Part shown: in pieces, positions 5,982 to 10,650 of the stretch | Position numbering within the stretch: position 1 is the stretch's first letter | How the letters are laid out: every line of letters begins with the position of its first letter | DNA from: Ramlibacter sp. | Lineage (GTDB): Bacteria; Pseudomonadota; Gammaproteobacteria; Burkholderiales; Burkholderiaceae_C | Direction: 5' to 3' | Length of the DNA stretch: 10,650 nucleotides | Assembly (NCBI GenBank): GCA_025351615.1 | Contig: JANXVP010000252.1 | Coordinates: 1-10,650, forward strand | Translations under genes and position numbers: made by a program | Notes under the pieces: generated by a model | What the model saw: the letters and a program-made list of their open reading frames with translations, nothing else | Databases searched by the model: none | What the model was told of the DNA's origin: nothing

Positions 5982-5999
5982 TGACCTGGATCCAGGTCA
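5982..5999. repeat. Perfect 18-base palindrome in a convergent intergenic gap
   Basis: TGACCTGGATCCAGGTCA is identical to its reverse complement over all 18 bases. It lies in the 102-base gap between two gene ends that face each other (stop codons at 5911 and 6014). It could fold into a tight hairpin or bind a dimeric protein. No T tract follows on either strand, so it is not a classical intrinsic terminator. Its place between gene ends favours transcription stop over operator function. Confidence 0.6.
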
Positions 6000-6013
6000 C
6001 GGTTGCGAGGCGG

Positions 6014-6223
6014 TCAGCCGACTGTCTGCACCAGCACGATCAGAAACAGGCCGCTGTCCAGGATCAGGGCGGCGCTGATCAGCCGGCTCAAAAGATCGTC
6101 GACCACATCCGGCACCCAGACCTGCCTGGCATCCGGGATCTCGACCAGCATCCGCCACCCTGCGCGCAGCAGCAGCATGCACATGGCCATCGCCGCCAGC
6201 GAAACGATCAACTTCATCAACAC
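6014..6223 (-). CDS. Small hypothetical membrane protein with two transmembrane helices
   Basis: I do not recognise this protein. From the GTG at 6223 it has 69 residues. Hydrophobic segments lie at about residues 4-19 (KLIVSLAAMAMCMLLL) and 50-67 (LISAALILDSGLFLIVLV). Between them is a polar loop with two arginines near the first helix and several acidic residues (EIPDARQVWVPDVVDD). The GTG is preferred because a GGAGG lies 9 bases upstream of it; the ATG two codons on, at 6217, would be 15 bases away. The open frame continues far upstream, but only as a shadow inside the penicillin-binding protein gene. It lies 128 bases after the stop of that gene on the same strand and is convergent with the quinone-oxidoreductase-like gene. 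A perfect hairpin precedes its ribosome site. The good ribosome site and clean membrane pattern support a real gene, with moderate confidence. Confidence 0.6.
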   Translation of the reverse strand: MLMKLIVSLAAMAMCMLLLRAGWRMLVEIPDARQVWVPDVVDDLLSRLISAALILDSGLFLIVLVQTVG

Positions 6224-6239
6224 GTGATTGGCCCTCCAG

Positions 6240-6267
6240 GCGCAGCGGATTGTGCCATCCGCTGCGC
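6240..6267. repeat. Perfect 11-bp inverted repeat (hairpin) between the penicillin-binding protein gene and the small membrane gene
   Basis: Arms GCGCAGCGGAT (6240-6250) and ATCCGCTGCGC (6257-6267) pair perfectly around a 6-base loop. On the minus strand the hairpin lies 85 bases after the stop of the penicillin-binding protein gene and directly before the GGAGG of the small gene. There is no T tract on either side, so a classical intrinsic terminator is unlikely. It could be a 3'-end stabilising stem, a Rho-assisted stop, or a control hairpin for the small gene. Confidence 0.6.
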
Positions 6268-6351
6268 AGGAAACCACTGGCGTTACACCTTCAGACGTTA
6301 CAGCCGGCAGCGCGAGAGATCGCGGAGCAAAGCGCCTCGGCGCCCATGCGC

Positions 6352-8397
6352 TTATTGCAACTGCCGCAACAGCCTGCCGATGAAGTCGTTGAGGATTCCG
6401 CCCAGCGCGTCCTGCGGGCGTTGCCTGGGGCGCGGCGACGGCGGGGCCGGCCGGGGCCGGGGAATGTCGAACTCCGCCTGCGCGTCGATCCAGCGCGCGC
6501 GCAGCGCCTGCTGAAAAAACTCGCCGACCATCGGCAGGGCGCTGCGGGCGCCCTGCCCCCATGCATCGCCCATCGTGACGCGGTTGTCGTTGAAGCCGAC
6601 CCAGGCTCCCGCGACCAGCTGGGGATGCATCAGGATAAACCAGCCGTCGCTGTGGTCCTGCGTGGTGCCGGTCTTGCCGGCGACGTCGGCCTGGATGCCG
6701 TACCGCTGGCGGATGGCGACCCCCGTGCCGCGATCGACAACGCCACGCATCACGTCCACCAGCGTCAGCGCTTGCTCGCGGGCCATTCCCCGCTCGATCG
6801 GCGGCGGGTGGAATTCCTCGAGCACCTTGCCGCCACGCCCTTCGATCCGCGTCACCAGCACCGGCTCCACATAGCTGCCGCCATTGGCGATGGTGCCGTA
6901 CGCGGTGACCATTTCCCGGAGCGTGACGGGGCTGGTCCCCAACGCCAGCGATGGCACCAGGTCGAGCCGGCTTTGCCGGATCCCCATCGCTTGCGCGAGC
7001 TGGGCTACCCGGGGCGGGCCAACCTTCTGCATCACCTGCGCGGTGATCGTGTTTTTCGAAAAGGCCAGCCCATCGCGTAGCGTCACGGGCTCGCCGGTCG
7101 GCGCAGTTGAGTCGCTGGGCGTCCAGACGCCGCCGCCTTCGAACCGCATCGTCACCGGCTGGTCGATGAACGTGTCCTCCGGCGAGAAGCCAAGCAGGAA
7201 AGCCGCGCCATACACGAAGGGCTTGAAGGTGGACCCGGGCTGGCGCCGGGCCTGCGCCACGTGGTCGAATTGCTCCTGGCTGAAGTCGCGGCTGCCGACC
7301 CACGCCTTGATGTAGCCGTTGCGCGGGTCCAGCGCCAGAAAGCCCGCCTGCAGCAGGGCGCGCTCGTCCTGGCCGCGCCGCCGCCGGCCGTCCGCCAGCG
7401 GCTGCAGTTGCGCCAGCTGCCGCGCCACCGCCTGGTTGGCAGCTTTCTGCAGCCGCGAGTGCAGCGTCGTGCGCACCACCAGGGCGTCGGCATAGATGTC
7501 GTAGCCCTTGCGGTCCGCCCATTCGATCAGCCATTTGCGCAGGTGCATCGCGACGTGCGGCGCCGGGCCGATCGGCTCGACCTGGCGCTCGAAATCGAGC
7601 TTGAGCGGCCGCGCAGCCAGGGCCTGCAACTGCTTCGGGTCGAGCTTGCCGAAGCTCGCCATCTGCGCCAGCACCAGGTTGCGGCGTTGCAGCGCGCGCT
7701 CCGGATTGAGCACCGGGTTGTACGCGCTGGTGCCCTTGAGCATGCCGATCAGCGTCGCACTTTCCAGCACGTCGAGCCGGTCGGCGCCCTTGTCGAAATA
7801 AGTGCGCGCCGCCATCTCGATCCCGAAGGCGTTGTAGAGAAAAGGCACGGTGTTGAGGTAGGTCTCAAGAATTTCGTCCTTGGTGTAGACCGACTCGATC
7901 TTGAGCGCCGTCACCGCTTCCCTGGCCTTGCGGGTCAGGGTCGCAGAGCGCCCGATCTCCTCCGGGTACAGATTGCGCGCCAGTTGCTGGGTGATGGTGG
8001 AGCCGCCCTGCATGTCGCCCGACAGGGTTCTCAGGATGGCCCCCGCAGTACGCCGCAAGTCGATGCCATGGTGCTGGTAAAACCGGCGGTCCTCGGTGGC
8101 GATCAACGCGTTGACGACGTGCGGCGAGATATTGCGCAACCTGACCCATTGCCGGTTGATCCGCTTGTATTCGGCCAGCACCACGCCGTCCGCCGACATC
8201 AGCACCGCCGGCGTTTCGGACTGCGCCTTGCGCAGGTCGCCGATGCCGGGCGTGAACGGAATCAGCAGCAGCAGCCAGGCGAGCAGCAGCGCCGGCAAGG
8301 CCAGCGCGGCGAGCACGGGATGCTGGCGGACCAGGCTCCAGCCACGGGCCAGCTGTTGCGCGGCGAAAGCCGCCAAGCGGTGAACGACCGGTGTCAT
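6352..8397 (-). CDS. Class A penicillin-binding protein (bifunctional peptidoglycan glycosyltransferase/transpeptidase)
   Basis: This 681-residue inner-membrane protein polymerises and cross-links peptidoglycan in the periplasm. After a short cytoplasmic tail there is one transmembrane helix (about 28-47). The glycosyltransferase (GT51) domain shows ATEDRRFYQHHGID (100-113, E102 catalytic), GGSTITQQLARNLYP (131-145) and RKAREAVTALKIE (156-168). The transpeptidase domain has all three motifs: S389-T-F-K392 in RQPGSTFKPFVYGAAF, S447-K-N449, and K575-T-G577 in AGKTGTTQDHSDGWF. The tail is rich in proline and arginine (about 645-662). No large OB insert is evident between the domains, so it is shorter than the usual PBP1a. 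The ATG at 8397 has only a weak ribosome site. It follows the MFS gene by 50 bases on the same strand and may be co-transcribed with it. All catalytic residues are present, so activity is expected. Confidence 0.96.
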   Translation of the reverse strand: MTPVVHRLAAFAAQQLARGWSLVRQHPVLAALALPALLLAWLLLLIPFTPGIGDLRKAQSETPAVLMSADGVVLAEYKRINRQWVRLRNISPHVVNALIATEDRRFYQHHGIDLRRTAGAILRTLSGDMQGGSTITQQLARNLYPEEIGRSATLTRKAREAVTALKIESVYTKDEILETYLNTVPFLYNAFGIEMAARTYFDKGADRLDVLESATLIGMLKGTSAYNPVLNPERALQRRNLVLAQMASFGKLDPKQLQALAARPLKLDFERQVEPIGPAPHVAMHLRKWLIEWADRKGYDIYADALVVRTTLHSRLQKAANQAVARQLAQLQPLADGRRRRGQDERALLQAGFLALDPRNGYIKAWVGSRDFSQEQFDHVAQARRQPGSTFKPFVYGAAFLLGFSPEDTFIDQPVTMRFEGGGVWTPSDSTAPTGEPVTLRDGLAFSKNTITAQVMQKVGPPRVAQLAQAMGIRQSRLDLVPSLALGTSPVTLREMVTAYGTIANGGSYVEPVLVTRIEGRGGKVLEEFHPPPIERGMAREQALTLVDVMRGVVDRGTGVAIRQRYGIQADVAGKTGTTQDHSDGWFILMHPQLVAGAWVGFNDNRVTMGDAWGQGARSALPMVGEFFQQALRARWIDAQAEFDIPRPRPAPPSPRPRQRPQDALGGILNDFIGRLLRQLQ

Positions 8398-8447
8398 CCG
8401 TGCAGCCTAGGGCCACAGGTGCCTGGCAGGCGTAGGACAGTGCCCAC

Positions 8448-10034
8448 TCAGCGTTCCGCGATGTAGTGCTGCACCGTGACCGGCTCGCCGGCCACCAGGA
8501 ATTCGCGCACGCGCGTTTCCAGCGCCTGGTCGGCCTCGGTGGCGCGCGCGCGCTGGTGCAGGTAATCGGCCCAGGACGTGACGATGAAGCGCTCGACATA
8601 CCGCGAGTTGTCGCCCAGGTCGCGGTAGATGCGCCAGAGGGTGGCGCCGTCGCGCCGGCGGGGCGCGCGCAGTTGCGTCACCGCGTCGAGAAAGGCTGGC
8701 GACGCTCCGTCCCGCACCCGGTAGCCGATCTCGACCGAAACCGGCCCGTCCTCTGGCCGCGGTTCGGCCACCACGAACAGCTCTTCCCAGGGGGTGCCGG
8801 GCGTCACTTCGTGCTGCTCGCCCATGCGCAGCGGAAACGGCCTGACCAGCAACAGTCCCCCGAGCATCGAGACCGACGCAACGCACAACGCCACCGGCAA
8901 CCCGGCGACACCGGACACCGCGCCCCAGAACGCCGACCCGAACGCGAACGAGCCCAGCGCGCTCAGGGTGTGCAGGGCGGCGGCCCGCGAACGAACCCAG
9001 GGCGGCGCGCTGGTCTGCGTCGCGGTGTTGAAGGTCGACATCACCGCCATCCAGGCCGCGCCGCCGAACACCAGCGCCGCATACACCACGATCGGGATCC
9101 GCACCAGCGCCGCCACGGCCATCACCACGGCAAACACCACGCAGCTGATGCTCACCAGCGCTTCCAGTCCGATCCGTGCGCGCACCTTCCCCAGCACCAG
9201 TCCTGCCGCCACCGCACCCGTGCCCAGGCACGCCATCAGCAGGCCGAAACCGGCCGCGCCGAGCCCGAGCTGGCGCTGGCCGATGACCGGCAGCAGCGCC
9301 CACAGGGCCGATCCTGATGCGCTGTACGCCATGGTGCGCAGCAGTTGCGCCAGCACGATCTTCGAATGGCGGGCGAAGCGCAGGCCGCTGAGCGTGCCGC
9401 CCCACAGCCGCTCCGCCGGCAGCCGCGACTGCGGGTGCGGCCTGGGCGGCCACCTGCGAATGGCCTGCATCATCACCAGCAAGCTGCCGACCGCGATGGC
9501 GAAGACCCACCCCGCGCCCCAGGCGGCGAACACCACGCCCGCCATCGCCGGGCCTAGCGCTCGCGCGGTGTTCCAGGCGATCGACATCGCCGTGATGGCC
9601 TGCGGCATGTCCTCGCGAGGGACCGTATCGGCGACGGTCGAATTCCAGGCCGGCGAAAACAGCGCCGTGCAGCAGCCCGCGACAAAGGTGAAGAACAGCA
9701 GCGTGCCCGGGCCGGCTACCCCGGCCAGCAGCAGCAGCGCCAGGACCACGACGGTGGCCGCCTGCACCGCCAGCGCCGACAGGATCAGGCGCCGCCGGTC
9801 GGTGGTGTCGGCCAGCACGCCCGAGGGCAGCGAGAGCAGGAACATCGGCAGGAACACCGCCGTCTGTACCAGTGCGGCGAGAAAAGACGAGCCCGTCATC
9901 TCGACCATCAGCCAGGACGCCGCCATGGACTGCATCGCGTTGCCGATGAAGTACACCGCGCTGCTGGCCCACAAGCCCCGGAATGCGGGAAAGCGCAGCG
10001 GGCTCCAGAGCGAATGCGAGGCGGCGGAAGTCAT
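8448..10034 (-). CDS. MFS exporter (MFS_3/enterobactin-exporter-like) with a soluble C-terminal domain
   Basis: This 528-residue inner-membrane protein is a major facilitator superfamily transporter of the MFS_3 (EntS-like) type, which usually exports siderophores, drugs or other small molecules. Residues 1-400 hold the transmembrane helices, with the [18 protein letters not shown] start typical of the group and the loop motif ADTTDRRRL at 75-83. After the last helix (about 383-398) comes an unusual soluble tail of about 125 residues. Its final part, from about 430, includes [27 protein letters not shown] (462-488) and resembles an antibiotic-biosynthesis-monooxygenase-like (dimeric ferredoxin-like) fold. 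The ATG at 10034 is preferred; an in-frame GTG at 10049 would add five residues. Neither has a strong ribosome site, but AATAAT lies 6 bases before the ATG. It is divergent from the VOC-family gene and 50 bases upstream of the penicillin-binding protein gene. The transported substrate is unknown. Confidence 0.92.
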   Translation of the reverse strand: MTSAASHSLWSPLRFPAFRGLWASSAVYFIGNAMQSMAASWLMVEMTGSSFLAALVQTAVFLPMFLLSLPSGVLADTTDRRRLILSALAVQAATVVVLALLLLAGVAGPGTLLFFTFVAGCCTALFSPAWNSTVADTVPREDMPQAITAMSIAWNTARALGPAMAGVVFAAWGAGWVFAIAVGSLLVMMQAIRRWPPRPHPQSRLPAERLWGGTLSGLRFARHSKIVLAQLLRTMAYSASGSALWALLPVIGQRQLGLGAAGFGLLMACLGTGAVAAGLVLGKVRARIGLEALVSISCVVFAVVMAVAALVRIPIVVYAALVFGGAAWMAVMSTFNTATQTSAPPWVRSRAAALHTLSALGSFAFGSAFWGAVSGVAGLPVALCVASVSMLGGLLLVRPFPLRMGEQHEVTPGTPWEELFVVAEPRPEDGPVSVEIGYRVRDGASPAFLDAVTQLRAPRRRDGATLWRIYRDLGDNSRYVERFIVTSWADYLHQRARATEADQALETRVREFLVAGEPVTVQHYIAER

Positions 10035-10046
10035 CGTCCGATTATT
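10035..10046 (-). promoter_or_regulatory. Candidate -10 element placed for a leaderless mRNA of the MFS gene
   Basis: On the minus strand AATAAT (10046-10041) is followed by CGGACG and then the ATG at 10034. This is the same six-base spacing and nearly the same bases as before the racemase-family gene at 3136. A TTGGCT lies 19 bases further upstream, which is a poor -35 fit. No Shine-Dalgarno sequence is seen before the ATG. This is inference from spacing. Confidence 0.25.
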
Positions 10047-10102
10047 CACGAGGCAAAATGCGGGCAGCCAAGCCCGGCCTCATCCCCTTTTATCACCTGA
10101 CC

Positions 10103-10546
10103 ATGTCCTCTACCCTTGCGCCCGCCGCTGCCATACCGCCGTTCCATCTTGCCTTTCCGGTGCACGACCTGGCTGCGGCGCGGGCGTTCTACGGCGACCT
10201 TCTCGGCTGTCCCGAGGGCCGCAGTTCCCCGGACTGGATCGACTTCAACTTCTACGGCCACCAGATCGTCGCGCACCTGGCGCCCGGGGAATGCGGACAC
10301 CGCAGCTCCAGCAAGGTCGACGATCACGACGTGCCGGTACGGCATTTCGGTGCGGTACTGAACCTCGCGCAGTGGCAGGTGCTGGCCGGCAAGCTGCAGG
10401 CGGCCGGAACGAATTTCGTGATCGAGCCGTACATCCGCTTCAAGGGCGAGGCGGGCGAACAGGCCACGATGTTCTTCCTCGATCCTTCGGGCAACGCCGT
10501 CGAAATCAAGGCCTTTGCCAACCTCGATTCGCTGTTCGCCACATAA
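10103..10546 (+). CDS. VOC superfamily (glyoxalase/dioxygenase-fold) protein
   Basis: This 147-residue protein has the vicinal oxygen chelate fold, made of two beta-alpha-beta-beta-beta modules around a metal site. Module one begins [27 protein letters not shown] (14-40) and includes [17 protein letters not shown] (45-61). Module two begins [24 protein letters not shown] (79-102) and ends [15 protein letters not shown] (124-138). H15, H58, H81 and E134 are at plausible metal-ligand places, so it may be an active lyase, isomerase or dioxygenase; the reaction is unknown. The ATG at 10103 is chosen because it begins shortly before the first beta strand, although its ribosome site is poor. The in-frame ATG at 10058 has GAGG 4 bases upstream and would add 15 residues. 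It is divergent from the MFS gene and convergent with the Bug gene fragment on the right edge. Confidence 0.88.
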   Translation: MSSTLAPAAAIPPFHLAFPVHDLAAARAFYGDLLGCPEGRSSPDWIDFNFYGHQIVAHLAPGECGHRSSSKVDDHDVPVRHFGAVLNLAQWQVLAGKLQAAGTNFVIEPYIRFKGEAGEQATMFFLDPSGNAVEIKAFANLDSLFAT

Positions 10547-10577
10547 GGCCAGCGACGGCGGCCGAACGGGTTTCCGC

Positions 10578-10650
10578 TCACTGAAGCTTGATGTGCTGCG
10601 CCGTGATGACCCGCTTCCAGCGGTCGATATCGCGCAGGTACATCTCGGTG
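10578..10650 (-). CDS. Probable Bug-family solute-binding protein, last 24 residues only
   Basis: Reading inward from the right edge on the minus strand, the frame encodes TEMYLRDIDRWKRVITAQHI followed by KLQ and TGA at 10580-10578. This is the typical C-terminal helix of Bug/TctC binding proteins, which end with an acidic and aromatic helix of the form RxDIxRWxxVIxxxxIxL. The rest of the gene lies outside the window. It is convergent with the VOC-family gene, with 31 bases between the stop codons. The identification rests on a short stretch and is therefore moderate. Confidence 0.65.
   Translation of the reverse strand, partial: TEMYLRDIDRWKRVITAQHIKLQ

Noticed and set aside
6218..7534. A fusion of the small membrane protein with a long upstream frame inside the penicillin-binding protein gene
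   Set aside because: The upstream part is a shadow of the penicillin-binding protein in another frame. The GTG at 6223 with GGAGG explains the real start.
7261..10584. Long frames at 7261-8466 plus, 8407-9972 minus and 8794-10584 plus
   Set aside because: All overlap the penicillin-binding protein or MFS genes, whose motifs and membrane pattern are unmistakable. The shadows have no domain features.
1..10650. Mobile elements, CRISPR repeats, tRNA or rRNA genes, phage or defence genes
   Set aside because: I read through the window for transposase motifs, terminal or regularly spaced repeats, tRNA cloverleaf sequence and toxin or nuclease motifs, and found none that could be supported.

Overview
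The window is high-GC DNA densely packed with genes. It looks like a chromosome segment of a betaproteobacterium of the order Burkholderiales (Bordetella/Achromobacter/Cupriavidus type). The main reasons are three separate Bug-family periplasmic solute-binding genes (TctC-like, a family greatly expanded in that order), strong G/C preference at third codon positions, and the housekeeping gene types present. The assignment is inferred from gene families; no marker gene such as rRNA is present.

Left part (1-3136): the 3' end of one Bug gene on the plus strand converges, with 12 bases between, on a minus-strand operon. In transcription order this operon encodes a single-cysteine Asp/Glu-racemase-like protein (2456-3136), a malate/L-lactate-type dehydrogenase of the Ldh_2 family (1405-2463, overlapping the first gene by 8 bases), and a complete Bug binding protein (399-1385, 19 bases further on). 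The likely logic is capture of a carboxylate in the periplasm by the Bug protein, with conversion in the cytoplasm by the two enzymes. The substrate cannot be read from the sequence.

Middle part (3197-6223): a membrane-anchored, lytic-transglycosylase-like protein on the minus strand, then a non-coding stretch of about 390 bases that is visibly richer in A/T. Next comes a divergent pair: a glutaredoxin-fold protein with no cysteine at all (4391-4756, minus) and a zinc-free quinone-oxidoreductase-type dehydrogenase (4883-5911, plus). A small two-helix membrane protein (6014-6223, minus) follows. The convergent gap between the last two holds a perfect 18-base palindrome. A perfect 11-bp hairpin sits just upstream of the small gene's ribosome binding site.

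Right part (6352-10650): a class A penicillin-binding protein with all glycosyltransferase and transpeptidase motifs, and upstream of it on the same strand an MFS exporter with an extra soluble C-terminal domain. Divergent from the exporter is a small VOC/glyoxalase-fold protein on the plus strand. The last 73 bases are the 3' end of a third Bug gene on the minus strand.

I saw no tRNA, rRNA, insertion sequence, CRISPR array or clear phage gene. The window reads as ordinary metabolic and cell-envelope chromosome. The most unusual item is the cysteine-free glutaredoxin-like protein. I found no strong sign of a wholly new multi-gene system.
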